Assembly: GCF_000182925.2 (NCBI RefSeq)
Contig: NC_026501.1
Location: 4,443,917 to 4,507,916 of the forward strand
Length of the DNA stretch: 64,000 nucleotides
Origin: Neurospora crassa OR74A
Lineage: Eukaryota > Ascomycota > Sordariomycetes > Sordariales > Sordariaceae
Direction: 5' to 3'
Shown here: positions 11,466 through 26,376 of the stretch, piece after piece
Layout: the number at the start of each line of letters is the position of its first letter
How positions within the stretch are numbered: position 1 is the stretch's first letter
Program-made: the position numbers and the translations under genes
The notes under the pieces: model-generated
The model's database searches: none
What the model was told of the DNA's origin: nothing
What the model saw: only the letters and a program-made list of their open reading frames with translations

Positions 11466-12882
11466 CGTGACTTGGTAGTCTGGAATTGTTTAATGGAGGG
11501 GTACGTCGATGGTAAAATTCGGGACGAGCTGTTCACAATGACGGTAGTTGTGGATGCTTATGGTGGTTCTCTTACGGAGAAACTGGGTAGAGGGGTTAAA
11601 CGTGCTGAAGTCCCAGTGGACGTTGGGAGTACAACAATACTTTGCAATTTCCAAGAATGACTTCAACTGCGACTGGGGGTATGGGGGAGGAGCATTGGAT
11701 GCGATGGGATGGAGAAAATTGCGGCGCGTCACCACTGCAGAGGAGGACGCGTTAAACAGCTAGGGACGTTAAAGTGAAGGGTGTTAGTGGCGCACGAGCC
11801 AATGGTGTCTGTTTCTCCTGAAAATAACCCTGAATGGCCTCGAGTTGGCCCAGACACTTTGTTCGCGCGAAACCTCTGGTCAACTTACCTGGGCGTTTTA
11901 AAACATAGGTTATGCATATTATCCAAGCCAGTTGGCACTGTTGAATGTATGTGATCTTGCAATCAATCTAGATGATGTATCTCATCAGCTGCTTTTGCCT
12001 TTCTATGTGTCCTCGCAGCAATTAAGAAAATCTCTTTTAAAGTACCGGGTTAACACATAAATCAGCACAAGAGAGTAGCTTCAACAACTATTGAGAGGGC
12101 CCATCTCTCACCCTTTTCCTCTTGACGTTCAGCAGTTCAAATACTTCAAGCGATCAAGCCAGGATAAGGCTCCCCGTCTAGACGCAATTGATTTTGATCG
12201 AGTCTAATTCTGGGACATATTCATAAAGAAGTTATCTCTCAGCCACTCGAAATCTCGTGTCGTCCTACTATCACCGCTTGTTTCACACTCACAAACAACC
12301 ACATGGTTAAACCTCACCACAGACAACGCCCTCAATATACCTTGATCATACAAAGTAAACCAAAAGACCCGCGGCATACGAAGTCAATTAGAATTGTATT
12401 TGAATTGACGTCCTCCTCTTCTAGTAATACTCTTTCCAACCAACCCTATGGGTAGGGGAAAGAAGAAAAAAGGCACGAAGATGTTGAAAAAATAATATAT
12501 AGAATAAAAGCAAAAACTTCTCTCACAAAAGGGTATATCCAACATAAGTTTCCTCATCCTTAGAAAAAATGCTAAAACAAATTCCGAACAGCCAGTGAAG
12601 GCTAGCTGTCTGTCATCCCGGAAGACACAACAAAAGAAAAGCAAAAAAAAAATGTTCCTGCATTTTGGCAATGAGCCAGCATTAATGTGTCCGAGGCATA
12701 ACTAGGCCTCAGATCCAGAGAACTTTGTAAAACTGAGTAAGGTAGCTTCCAGCACCTCGGTGTGAAGAAGTTGGTCGATCATGGATCTGTAGGGGGAAAA
12801 AAATTGGAAAATGGCTTTCCAGCCAGCCGGAGATGAAGATGGAACTGGAAGAGAGTAAAGCGTAGGTAGGCAATAACTCAAA
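11466..12882. other. Intergenic region upstream of DPB4
   Basis: No supported gene. The left part is the DPB4 promoter and leader. The part from about 11,900 to 12,680 is AT-rich with A and T runs and contains the 3' UTR of the leftward membrane-protein gene that ends at 12883. A GTAGGTAGG word is at 12862-12870. Confidence 0.6.
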
Positions 12883-13896
12883 TCACCCAATGGCCCGTCC
12901 GATTTCTTCTTCTCTCAAAAACTGTCTCCTTGAAAACGCATCATCGCCAAGCGACAGCCTCGGAGGAACTGTCAGTCCCGATTGAAGACGTGAATGGTGC
13001 ATGCTACGGGTGCGAGCGTGGTCGATGGAATGTCGCCCAGGAAATCCCTTTCCTGTGTCGGATGTATAGCCTCCGCCTTGGTAGTATGCCGCCCTGTTGT
13101 TGTGGTAGTTGTTGTTGTTGTTGTTGAAGTTTGAGTAACCGCCTATGCTGCTGGTGCTGCTCTTTGAACTCTTCTTCCTCCCATGTCTCGGACCTGGTGA
13201 TGATACGACAGCATGTGCACCTGGCGGTAGCTTGTGCAGCCGAGAGGGCTGGCGCTTGGGCGTCAGTATGAATGGAACATCGCCGGGGACCGCGTCGTCT
13301 GTGAGCCCGGCTCGGGAGTTGGGAGCCCTTGCGAGGATAGGGGTTGGTGGTAGTGGCGTGTGGTCGATGCTCGTTCTTCCGTAATAGCCGCTGTGGGTGC
13401 TATGAGCGGCGGACCGAGGCATGAAGCCTTCGTCGAATGATTTCCGGGTTTCGCCAGCTGCTTGATCTTCAGGGTTGATGTAGACGATGACGCTTGCCGG
13501 CTTCTTTACCGAGCTTGTTGATGGCTGTTTCCCATGGCTGGTGTTTAAACGATCCCCTGTTGCCGACTTGCTCTTTCCATCTACGTCGGTGTCGTCCATG
13601 GTCGTAAACCCGGCCTCCTCACTCTTTGGGATTTTCCATGTTGCGATTTCCTCATCATCGACAGGTGTAACGGTTCGCGAAAAGACTCGTATCTGCCGTC
13701 TTTTCTTCCTCCAGCATAGACAGAGCACAACAGCCGCCAAGGAGATGACCACGGCTGGGATTGCGCTGCTTAGGATGATGATGAGCAGCCTTCCTCCTGT
13801 GTATATGCTGGTGGCATCGTCGCTATCGAATGGTTCTCCCCTTTTCTGATTTGTAACGGCGTCGACAAACCTCGCCACAGTCGTGATCGGGGGCAT
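12883..13896 (-). CDS. Uncharacterised single-pass membrane protein
   Basis: One exon of 337 residues starting at the ATG at 13896. A 36-residue N-terminal stretch is followed by one strong transmembrane helix (residues about 37-62, from LLIIILSSAIPAVV to VVLCLCW) and a basic stop-transfer sequence, WRKKRRQ. No cleavable signal peptide is obvious, so a type III or type I orientation with a long cytosolic tail is likely. The tail (about 270 residues) is Ser/Thr/Pro-rich with a His/Asn stretch (NNNNNNYHNN) and many possible phosphosites (RRSS/SxxS types). I recognise no catalytic domain. Short ectodomain, one helix and a disordered tail resemble fungal surface sensors or adaptor-type proteins, but that is only a comparison of shape. 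An additional upstream exon cannot be excluded. Confidence 0.75.
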   Translation of the reverse strand: MPPITTVARFVDAVTNQKRGEPFDSDDATSIYTGGRLLIIILSSAIPAVVISLAAVVLCLCWRKKRRQIRVFSRTVTPVDDEEIATWKIPKSEEAGFTTMDDTDVDGKSKSATGDRLNTSHGKQPSTSSVKKPASVIVYINPEDQAAGETRKSFDEGFMPRSAAHSTHSGYYGRTSIDHTPLPPTPILARAPNSRAGLTDDAVPGDVPFILTPKRQPSRLHKLPPGAHAVVSSPGPRHGRKKSSKSSTSSIGGYSNFNNNNNNYHNNRAAYYQGGGYTSDTGKGFPGRHSIDHARTRSMHHSRLQSGLTVPPRLSLGDDAFSRRQFLREEEIGRAIG

Positions 13897-16800
13897 AATA
13901 GGGACATAAAGTGACGTGTGGAGAAAAAAAGACAGATGGAAGCCGAGGACGGATTGCCGTATTTCTCATAGAAACGCGGCGCAAAAGAGAAAACCTTGCC
14001 GTTCGGAAAGTCGACTTTATGGAGACTTGAGGATGCTGATTTGCTTGCCAGCTGCTAGAACAGCCTAAACCGGACGGAACAAAGAGCTTCGTAAGTATGA
14101 CTAGCGTGAAGATGCCTGATGACAAAGATGTTAGCAGGTTTGATCGGTCAGACTAGATTATTGAACAGATATGTTCATTAGTGCCGAATCTTTGCTTGAA
14201 CTCGGACCTGTGGTCCTCGACTGATTTTTTTTTTTTTTTTAACATATGATTCACCTTTTGGCAGTTCGTAATATACAATGCTTCGCTTAAGACAAGCGAC
14301 GGGAAAGATTAAGGAAAGCGAGCCATGGGTGAAGGGTGGATTGGAGAAAATAAACTATGTTTTACCTTTTCAAGATGTCATTGAACTTTGTCTTGATTTC
14401 AAAGAGCAGCCCTGTATATCATAAGATTTAATTTGATGAAGCGGATCAGGAACTCGAAAGCAAGAGGAGCGGTGATGAAAGCAGCTTGCTTGAACCGTGC
14501 AGGGACAACCAGAAACCAGGAATCGAATAACTCGAGGAGCAAACCATTGGCACTGAGGCCTTGTGGTCTGGAGTGCTTGGAAGAGAAGAGGTGAAAGAGT
14601 GGGATAAACGAGGGATCTTTGGTGTTCAAACCGCTTGAAGTACAGAGCAAGCCTGATCCCCAACCAGTTGACATCCAGTGTACGCAACAGCAAGAAAGCA
14701 ACCACGAGGTCGGAAGTAGGTGGCGTATCCTGTACGGTTATAGCTATTAAAAAAAACTGACAAAGACTAAGTGTAGAAAAGGAATGACCGGCATGTATAT
14801 TCCCAGTCCGTGATCCAGGCGCATCAACAAAGACGGGCACTATCCCATCCTGGGCAGGAGTGGCGGGCTAGCCGGGCGGGGTGTGGTGAGGTGTGCATAT
14901 TGTGATGGATACCAGGTGGGTGGATGGTGGTGAGCCCACCAGGAAGACTCGAGATCCTAGTACCTTGCATATCTCCCATTCCTACCCCTTTCAGGGCACC
15001 CGCAGTCCCGCCGTTTCTTTGTGCATGTGTAAACCCAACGTCGGAGTCTCGAGGTGTGATCCTCGACAACATCCTCATAAAGCTGCTCAGAGGTTGTTGG
15101 TCAAGTTCCCCCATGTCTGGCCTGGGCCGAGTGCACAATGGAAGTATTGCGTGTGCCACAGGCCTGCAAAGTCAGCTGCAGTGATGGTCTCGGAATGGTT
15201 GGTCAAGAGCAGACAGAGATATCTTTGGTCGTGGGATCAGACACGCCCCGCTTGAGGAGGGACAGGACAATGGCACCCTCCCGGGCACTTGACCGAGACC
15301 GGGGCGGTACGCCGCTAGGTATACCTACGTTTGTACGCAGTGTACAATTCCAACAGCAACCCAAAAAGCCATCTCCACTCTGACTTGGGGGAATTTCACG
15401 GGGCCAGGTGTGTAAACGGCTGATGATATATCAGTATCTAGACGAGTCCATTGGCAACAGCGGATGGTTTCGATGACACACTCTCCGTGCGGCCTGCCAG
15501 CTGCGTAAATATGACAACCATGATAGCTCTCAGCAAGATGCAATCGTAGGGGCACAGCAGACAACAGCCGGCTTCATGCGACCACGGCGAGGCGGCGCAG
15601 GTCACTGCGTCGCACCGTCACAGGTGAGGTTGTGGAAAACTTGAAAGAGCTGCTACCGTCCGATTCATTATGGCGTGCTTGGGCGGCGGGGTGTATTCAA
15701 AGAAGAAGAGGGGGGGTGAGCATGGTGACGGGACCTCGACGGACGTTTCAAGAAACAGAAACGAAATTCCAACGAAATGGAATTATGGAGCTTCCCAGGC
15801 ACTGAAACGTCGTGTTCCCTTGTTGATGACATTGCGAACCCAATGCAAGCAAAATTGTCTTTCTGCTCAATGATGTGATGTTTGCTCACCGCCTCGGAGA
15901 CCTGGACCGACCGGCCAAGCGACCGACTGACTGCACGAATTATTGCTCACAGATGTCAAAAGTCGTCCATGAATGGTCAAAAGAGAGGCTTGAATCGGTG
16001 GATGACAAGAGGCAATTCCTGAAACAGCAGAATCCAAGGGCCCGCTCTCTGTCGTGGATGATGTCCATTGGCTGGTCGGCCCAAGGTGGGGGAAGAGAGA
16101 AAGCCCGCGGCCAGGCTTGGTCTCTTGCTTCGTCGCTTGTCTATGGTAGAAAGTGGGAGTACGTGCTGGGCCGCTTACATACTGAGCTCAGTTGCAAGGA
16201 ACAGAAATTTTGTTATCAGAGAATGACCCGGACGTGAGATGGATCCGACAGCGGTCTCAGGCTCCTTCATCCACGGCACTTCGCTTTTGTCCAGGGTCAA
16301 TGCTGGGGTCCCTGCCTGGGTGTCGCTATCCGGGTACGGCATCATTTTTTTTTGAAGTCATCGCCGGTTGATTCGGATCAAGGGACGTGAACAAAAGTTG
16401 AACAAATCTCCGAGGAACGATGGAGATTTTACCCCATCTGGTATCGGCAACCTCAACAGCCTTAGCAAAACGTCTGGGGTATGTGGGACTACTTCGGGCG
16501 AGCTAGGCCCAATGTGGTAAGATTCTGGATTGTGCAGGAAAACGGACAGGCCAGGAAGCCAGGCACTGTTTCCAACTTACCCCACCGATCCACATCCGTT
16601 CCTGACTACATCAAAAGCTTCGGTCCATACCGTTACATTACCTACTAGCAAAAACATCGTCCCATTTTCCTCCGCATCAACTTGATAACAGGTTTCTCAG
16701 GAGATTGACATTCCGGTGTCGTGGTTATTCCCGATAAGCTTCGGGGTATTACTTCACGATACGATACGCCATGATAAACAATTGCAAAAGGAGACACGGC

Positions 16801-19800
16801 TTACTATTCACCGACCGGCCTGAGCTCTGATGCAAGGGAGGGAGAGCCTCTACTGACAGAAGGAACGGGCGCAGACAGAAAGAAGCAATGGAATCGATCC
16901 TGTTCCTGCATTAGCAATCGTCGCCCGCAGGAAAGCGTCAGTGTGTATTGGCCGAACCTGGCTTGTCTCAACGACATCCTTTGTCCCCCTGCGCTTACGG
17001 ATCCCATCTGGGCAAAGATCGTTGGTCCTATTGTTGTGCAAACGTTACCTTGTGCTCGATACAGCTCAGGTTAGTGTACGCTTGGAGTGGATGTTGTTTG
17101 ATCCGCTGCATGCTTACCCCATCTTTCTAGGTGGTTACCGTCCCCAGAAGTTTGTTGGTGATGCTCTCTGAACCTGGCCGCATGATAACATCTTGAATCC
17201 ACGTCTTACCCCCTTCGTCTATCTCGTCGCCTATATTGAGGCAGATTCATACGGAAAACGGATGTTTGCACTGTCCACCTGTTCCCGACGACGAAGAGGG
17301 TTACCGAAAACCCCACAACCTCCTTCATGACGCTGCTTTTGGCGGTAGCATTCCAGTCCGGTTCCCCAAGCGCCCCTGCGGTTCATGTTTGTTCCCGTCG
17401 ATATATATATTTTAGCATTCCCATTCGGCATTCACACGTACTTAGGTTTCCAAACTCACAGTTGAATGTTCCTCCTGACCGGCTGCTGCTGTCACAAGTT
17501 ACACCACCATTGAAAAGGATGCAAAGGATCTAGTGGGGGCATAATGGGGTAAGTTTGCACACATCAACATGCTCGAATTTAGCGAATGGCTGTTGTCGAT
17601 CACTGGGACAAACTCGAATGACTACGCCGGTCAAGGTGATCTTTGCGCGCGGTACTGTGTGCTAGATGCAGTCATTCAGTCTCACCACAACCTACATGCC
17701 TTGGACTGGTAACTAGAATGTGGATGGCGGAGGCTTCGATGGACTGGTGTCTGTCCCGCAAGCTTGAAGCTTGAAAAGCCTAATTGCCCCTGGCGAATTG
17801 CAATATGGCGGTTCTCTTGATGTCGAAAATTGTCCCAAGTGAAAGGATCCCTTTTCAACTTCACAGACCATCGTTCTTTTCGACGAGGCTTGCAACTCAT
17901 CCTTCGAAACAGCACATGATGTTTTCTACGGTTTGTGAATTGTCAGATTTCTCCGACGGCTATCGAAGCCCAAGATGGATGGTTGAGCAGTTACTCCTGC
18001 AATTATACATCCAGTTCCTGTTAACCAATTATCAAGCTTACCACTTATTCCTCTCTTCGACCGACTATGTATAGGGCGCCGGGCCGAGCCATAGCCCATA
18101 GACCAAGTTGATCAGTTTGCTTGCACTTTACCAATCAAACACATACCTGGACGGGAAACCCTCCGAAAGTACGACTGCGGCCGGGATCCCTGCGACTGTT
18201 TCTGCGTGACGTGGTCATGTTCGAGAGGTCTGGAGAAGCGAGCTCATGAGCCAACCAGACGTCTCAGACGCCATCTCACGTTGTCGATTCGCCGTCTCGC
18301 CTCTTTTTAGCCTGTGCCTTGTGACGGCAAGCCTGTCAGGGCTGAAGAAGGTGGTCTCTTGGTCCATGCTTCAGGCTTATCATCAACCGTTATGAACACC
18401 ATGTGGTGATGGTGGGGTTCAAGTTTCAAGTGGTCAAGTGGTATTCAATGCCGCCGGCCTCGTCTTATGGCGACAGCCACTGTACATTCAACGACCCTGG
18501 TTAGAAGGGCTCGGGAGGGTTGGTGAAAGGATCCTTCTGCGCGGCGATTCGGCGTGGGAGTGATCCGCTTCACACCCTCTTGTTGTACTATCGATGCACT
18601 ACCTTCTCGTGAAAGCAACACACAAAAGATTTCGGTATCAAGGACTGGTCCGGGGCTTGTTTCCGCTGTCGCGTCGGATTCAATCGTGAGGGCTGGTACT
18701 CAAGTCTGTTTCAAGAGGACTGAACTTTGGAAATCGCATATCAACTGCTAGAACGACTAACTTGGAAATGTCAGCATTACGGTCAGCATGCATCCAGCTC
18801 TCTGGAGCACCCTCGAAGAAGCAATGAGGTAACGAAAGAGATGTGTAGAGATATACCTAGTCAGACGTTGTGTAGAGCATTGATATTTCTAGTAAAGGCA
18901 CTCCACTAAATTCATGATTGAATGTTGTATTATTCAGTCAAGTTTATTGAGAAGAGGAGAAGGAGGTTCACACCATGAGGTCCAGATCACCGTGGTTCGC
19001 ATCTTCACGAGTCAGACACTTGCATGATGCCGCAGGTATGTATGTGAGAAATGTGCTGCTCCAGCGGACCGTCCCCGGACTACAGTGGAGCTAGAAGGGA
19101 AGGGGCAGGTGTCTCCAGTGCCCCACCTCCGAATTCATCAACATCACAGTTACCTCTAGAGTTTCGTCAACGGCCCGGACAATCCATCATTCTTGATTTC
19201 TCTCCTTGAACACATTTTGCTCTGCTCATGGGATTCCCTCCTTGAATTTGAATTTTCGACTCTGACCATAGTTCATTGCAAAGCGCTCTGATGACAGCGT
19301 CTATCTCCTTTGCAATGGTCTCTGGCACCGACGATTTTCAATTGTGTGGGGGGGAGGTATTACTGCTCCTGTTATCATGTACCTAGGTAGTTTCGTATTT
19401 CGGCACAAGCAAACCCGGTGCCTCCGAGAACCGGCTTTCGAACTTTCAGAGAAAAAGAACACCCTTCCAGACTGCTTCAGTGCAATCAATACGCTGACTG
19501 AGGACCGGAGCTGAAGCTGAAGTGCCCTGTGAAGCTCGGCTTCTAGTCGAACGATAAGATGATAGCCGGAGGGCAGTCGGCGCCAGCACCCTTGCTATCG
19601 GCTTAGCATTCAAACAGCGCCCCTGCTTAAATGAAGTGTTGGCCAATGAGAACGCCCCCAGGCCCCGCACGAGAACGTCAAAAGGTGAAGGCGTTGCAGC
19701 TTGATAGATCTAAAGCCGTCGCAAAGCGATGCGTCAATCGCAGAACCTGGCTGGATTGGTTGGCAGGGATGACAGGGGCGGGCTGAAGGCATTCATACAG

Positions 19801-20135
19801 GACACAAGCAGCCGTTTGTGAGGGGAAGACGACGATACATGGCTTCCAAAGGCCGATGACGGAATGGTCCAACTGTACTCTTAATTCAACTCCAACCTCC
19901 ATCGTCGAATCTTCAGTTTCACATATAACTGTTTCCTCTAGGCAGCTCCAGCTCGAAAGTCCAACATCGACATCACGCACGAAGGACTTCCTGCACTACA
20001 GTACTGACCCGAACAACGGCAGTTCCGATCCTGTGCAACTGTCTTCCCCCTGCACCTAGGATCGCGAAAGGCATACATACCTACCTACCTACAGAAAGAG
20101 CCGCCTGGGTCGAAAGCCAAATCAAGGTCAACAAA
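13897..20135. other. 6.2 kb gene-free block
   Basis: I see no supported protein, tRNA, 5S rRNA or spliceosomal RNA gene. Open frames are at most about 150 codons, overlap each other on both strands and carry no domain. A T16 run lies at 14225-14240. The left end is the leader and promoter of the membrane-protein gene. The right end is the P5C dehydrogenase promoter, with a CTACCTACCTAC tract at 20080-20092. Base composition is not AT-biased, so it does not look like a heavily RIP-mutated repeat. Confidence 0.55.
20072..20094 (+). promoter_or_regulatory. CTAC tetranucleotide tract in the P5C dehydrogenase promoter/leader
   Basis: CATACATA is followed by three CTAC-type units, ending 42 nt before the ATG at 20136. 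The same word, in either orientation, recurs near several other starts in this window. Function unknown. Confidence 0.35.
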
Positions 20136-22057
<1,922 letters not shown>

Positions 22058-23388
22058 GGCCTTAGTGAGACCATGGAGAGCAGCGTATACTCGGACGATA
22101 GTTGGGAGGATTTCTCCCGGAGGACTCGCTCAGGAGGAGTTTTGATGCATCAAGCCGGCATCGGCGAATTCGTTCATAATAGGTGCGGTTCAACGGAGTT
22201 GTGTACGAGCAGCGTTGAGAGGGGTGCCATGTTACTGGTTTAGGTGTCTAGCGAATCAAATCACTACCCGAAGTTGAAGTTGCATTGTGTTGATGGCTTT
22301 ATATGGCACAGGTGCTTTATCCCGACCTTCTCCTGGTGCTGTGAGTCCGAGAGAGTTACGGACGGCCCGTCGTTCTGCCCCGTGTTGAAGATCGTCCTGA
22401 CTGTCAAGGCCACGTGCGAAGTGCCTTAAAAGAGCTTGGGTAGCGGCGGGGGCTGTGGAAAGGGTCGGGGACCTTGACGATCACTGACGATGTACAGAAG
22501 ACACCATGTGTCCAAAGGTGGTTGTGGAAGTAGAGCATAATGACAGAGACTTGGCAGGTATCCATACTTCCTGTAGCCGGCGTCAGACAAAGGTCCAGAG
22601 CCAGAGGCACAACCCTTGTACGGCATTGCTTACAGGCGTTCTTTTGACACCTTGTCGAGACACTAAGAAGCACGCTGTCCAATCAGCATCAAGGAATCCA
22701 CCTCGTGCCGACTGGAAAGGAGCTGGCACGCGACTGCTTCGGGACTTGGGAATGCACTTCAGAGATGGAGACACTACTAGTGTTCCATGGGACTGCACGT
22801 TACGATTACCGACTTCCTACGTCCGTCTCCCCGCCCTCTGCTAAACCGCCAATCCCTTGGCCCATTTCTCTGATATGGATCATAGATTAGAACGAGCAAG
22901 CGCAATGTCCATATATTGCCCGTGATGGCATACTCGGATTCTGAACCCCATGCTGGGACATCTGTGCCTCTCGACAACACCTGAGCGAACTCACCACAAA
23001 ATCGTGGAACTCGAATCTGCTTCTTCTTTTGCTACCAGTGCAAGGTGATACTCGAAAGATCGTTTTATCGTCTATTCTTGACCAGACACAGCCAGAAGCA
23101 CAGTGAAAGCCACGAATCGAAGGATTTCCGCCATCTTCAAAGCCAAATCTTTGTACAGAACCTGCAACGTCTGTCAGTCGTGCCTGGCAGTTACCTATCT
23201 TGTCTAAGCAACAGGCAGCCGTTCTGAGCTTCCCCGGCTCGACTTGGGCGTGACTCTGAAGTTCAGGGTTCTACGCACCTACCTAGCGCTTTCATACACA
23301 CCCACTCATTCACTACCAAGTTCGCCTCTACCGTACCTGTTCGCCGGGTGGCCTTAGGTCATTGCAATAGAACGACAAGCCAATCACG
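22058..23388. other. Intergenic region between P5C dehydrogenase and the bHLH gene
   Basis: 1.3 kb without a supported gene. It should hold the P5C dehydrogenase 3' UTR and the bHLH promoter and leader. CACCTACCTAGC at 23276-23287 lies about 100 nt before the bHLH start. Confidence 0.6.
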
Positions 23389-24715
23389 ATGCCGTCTCAG
23401 AGGTCGTTGCCTACGCCAGTATCATCAGCAGATATGAAAGCCCAGGAACCTCCAACCCTGGCCTCCCTTCAGATGCTGTTCGAACTACCACCACCTGCCA
23501 TTATGCCATCCAACGCTGCAGGTACACCTCCACAGACTCCGGAGAAAAGATATCCGATGCAACCAAGCGAGACAGTCAAGTCACGAAGGCGTGCAGCAAC
23601 CGTCACAGGCCCATCCAGGAACGATTTTGCACTCCCTCCCCCTCCTACAAGATCACGCAAAATCATCCAGATGAAGCCGCGTGAAGTTGCTGTTGCCCCA
23701 CGACCTGCATCAACCTCCAAAGATTCGACCACTGGCAGATCGGGCTCGGATCTTGCGTCCACCACAACGAAACCAGTGTCAACCACACCACCAGCGACAA
23801 CAGGTGGCGCCACAAAGAAACAATCGACTGCGGCAGGAAGGAAGATAGCGAGAAAAACAGCACATAGCTTGATCGAGAGGAGAAGGAGATCCAAGATGAA
23901 CGAAGAGTTCGCCCTGCTCAAAAGCATGATACCGGCATGCACCGGCGAGATGCATAAGCTGGCCATCCTTCAGGTTAGTATTATATTTCTGAGATTGTAT
24001 ACTTGGAACCGCAGCTGATGAAGTACCTTAGGCCTCAATAGAGTATATCAGATACTTGGAAGATTGTGTCGCTAAGCTCCAGGCCCGGCATCAATCCAGT
24101 CCATTACAGGAAGAAAGTGGGATAAAGAGTCTTCCGACACCCTCTGGTCATGAACCTTTCCATCCTGAGACTGTCTTTTCGTTTGAAGCAAGACAAGAAG
24201 TTCGTTTAGATGGCGACGTAGAGATGTCGGACTCGTCAGGGGATGATTCACCGGCCTCTTCGCCTCCACTTGCCGCGATCACCTCTTCCCACCAGCCATC
24301 CGCATCCCCGGGAATGCCACCCCAGCAGCCGCTAAGGGATCGACATGATTCGATCTCGTTAGCTTTGACATCGACCGATTACCAAAGACACTACAGCTTC
24401 AGTGGCTCATCTGTTATTGCCTCGCCTGCCGGCTTTGGCTCCGAGGGGCAGCATCTATATGGTGGCAACAGCAACATGCACGACACGCGAGCCGCCTCGA
24501 TTTCGGGCCTAACACTGACTAGCCCTTACCTGGTAGCACGAAATGACCTAGACCATGAAGCAACGGCTGCTCTTCTCATGTTGAACCAACAGACGCAACC
24601 GGATAGGCGGATGTCAACAACGAACATCGACAGGCCCGCTGAAGCCGCAGCCACAGCCTCTGGAACCGTGAGAACAGGACGGGGAATGAGTGTCAGAGAC
24701 TTGCTAAGCGCATGA
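23389..24715 (+). CDS. bHLH transcription factor (Esc1/DevR-like)
   Basis: Two exons, 23389-23973 and 24032-24715, giving 422 residues. The 58-nt intron (GTTAGT donor) is phase 0 and splits the second helix after LAILQ. The bHLH domain spans residues about 152-212. The basic region HSLIERRRRSK has the His159-Glu163-Arg167 set that in this superfamily contacts CACGTG-type E-boxes. The loop is short (PACTGEMHKLA) and helix 2 reads ASIEYIRYLEDCVAKLQ, with no clear leucine zipper afterwards. The flanks are Pro/Ser/Thr-rich and disordered, and the C-terminus GRGMSVRDLLSA looks like a conserved short motif. Similar bHLH factors (S. pombe Esc1, Aspergillus DevR) act in development, but assignment to that subgroup is from recalled sequence and tentative. 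Confidence 0.9.
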
Positions 24716-26376
24716 GGGATCCGGAAGGAGATCGTTCGATGGCGCCTCCACGTTCGACTGAATAAGATCATTCCACCCTTGGGGTCTGTCTGTCGGCTTA
24801 GACTCGGGGCTCGGCTTCGCAATTCGAGCGGTTTACATTGCATACATGCTGGATCCACGGCCACTAGTACCGGCAAGCAACCGAGCGATCACAGGACCGG
24901 AATATGCAGGGTCTTGGGGTCCGCCAGGGATAAGGATGCCCATGGGAAGGGTGAAGAAGGCAGGCGACCTGTTGGGGCTTTGGAAGTCATCGGAGAATTT
25001 CGGCTCCTTCTTCCATGTCAAAAAGTTTCAAAATCGCAGCATCGCTCCATAGATCGAGTCGTGAGTGACTGGGATGCGTATATTATTCTGGGCTGAGGAT
25101 GCACAAATGAATAATGCCTCAGATTAGGGCTCTGGTCGTCACAGAATGGTTCGAGATGAATCGGTGATACAGGCTTACCTATGCGAGAAAACGCTCTTCG
25201 AGACCGGTAAGGGAAAGGCCACCAGGGAAAACATGGCAATCGATAGACGAAAGACAGACGTTTTGAATTTATTTGATGGATTTTAAAATGCCAATAGTAA
25301 CATCTCGAACAAAACTTACCATTTATGAAGATTATGGAGCCAGTTGGAGGGTAGTTTAACGGTAGATGTTTCATCTTGATACCAGTTGCGCGGAGGTACC
25401 ATTGATTGTGTTGCGCTTTGACCCCTGGAAGCGAACGTCGACGACACCGAGCGCCCGGATGATGCTTAACACCCAAGGTTTGAGACGGGCGCGTCTAGGC
25501 GCACAACAGTTCATTCCATCCCGAAATGGCTTCATGAGGCCTACAATGCTACCGAACGCGCTGTTTGATCCTCTAGACAAAGAAGTTGCGTATGTGACAA
25601 TGGAAAAGCCGGAGTTTCGCACTCGTCAGTCGTACGAGAAACCAACGGTTCGCCTCCAGCTTCAAGCATCACCCACGGACCCCAATGCCCCTGTATCGCC
25701 CTATGTTCCACAAGATATCTGGGCCAGGGGCACGTGATATCCCTGATATCGAACAACAACATACCGAAATGGTCCTTGGCGATGGCCGGACAAGGCCGGT
25801 GGTGACCCTCAGCAGGATGGACAAGACCGAGTCGATCTCCCGGTGTCCCGGGGAATCCCAAGGAGGAGCCACCGACTCTCTCCGCCTCCCGGACCCATCT
25901 GCTTATATATACTGTCCTCCGCTCGCCCAATGTAGCCTTTCATGTCCTGTATCAGTCAACAACAACTTCCACCAAAGCCCTTTACACCAGCTTCTTTATC
26001 GCAGCCTCAAATCGGCGTGGACTATCTACATCAAAGACAACCACCGCCAACTCTCTACCACAAACAGTCCGTAAGACCGCCTCCTTACCCTCCTCTCCCG
26101 GTATCACTGCGGCAGTCCACCAAACTTTTACCACCGGCACCACTTGTACCCTCCCGTCCACATCCCCGGACCGTCTTTACCTCGAGCAAGCCTCAGCCGC
26201 TTCGTCTCGTTCAGGAATCACTCAACTCGCGCAAGCGCAAACCACCTGTCTTTTACGCCCAGCACACACGGACTCTGGTTCAGTCCGTGACTTACATTAC
26301 TATCCACCAGGACTCTTCTTCTTCTTCTCTTTCCTACTCGCCAACCGCGACAACAACAACAACAACAACCTTCAAG
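24716..26376. other. Intergenic region and long leader before the small fungal protein gene
   Basis: 1.7 kb. The left part holds the bHLH 3' UTR and otherwise nothing I can support. From about 25,904 it looks like a promoter and long leader: a TATATATA box, then a pyrimidine-rich stretch with CAACAA repeats just before the ATG at 26377. Confidence 0.55.
25904..25911 (+). promoter_or_regulatory. Candidate TATA box for the small conserved protein gene
   Basis: TATATATA, followed by a CT-rich leader of roughly 430 nt that ends in CAACAACAACC next to the chosen start. A cap site about 30 nt downstream would fall near 25,940. This is typical of strongly expressed fungal genes; no transcript data support it here. 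Confidence 0.4.

Noticed and set aside
14370-16240. Several 100-156-codon frames on both strands
   Set aside because: Mutually overlapping, without domains, signal peptides or splice structure; no coherent gene could be built.
25350-25400. tRNA-like D-arm sequence (GTAGTTTAACGGTAG)
   Set aside because: No acceptor or T arm can be paired around it and the following bases do not form an anticodon stem. A small hairpin explains the symmetry.
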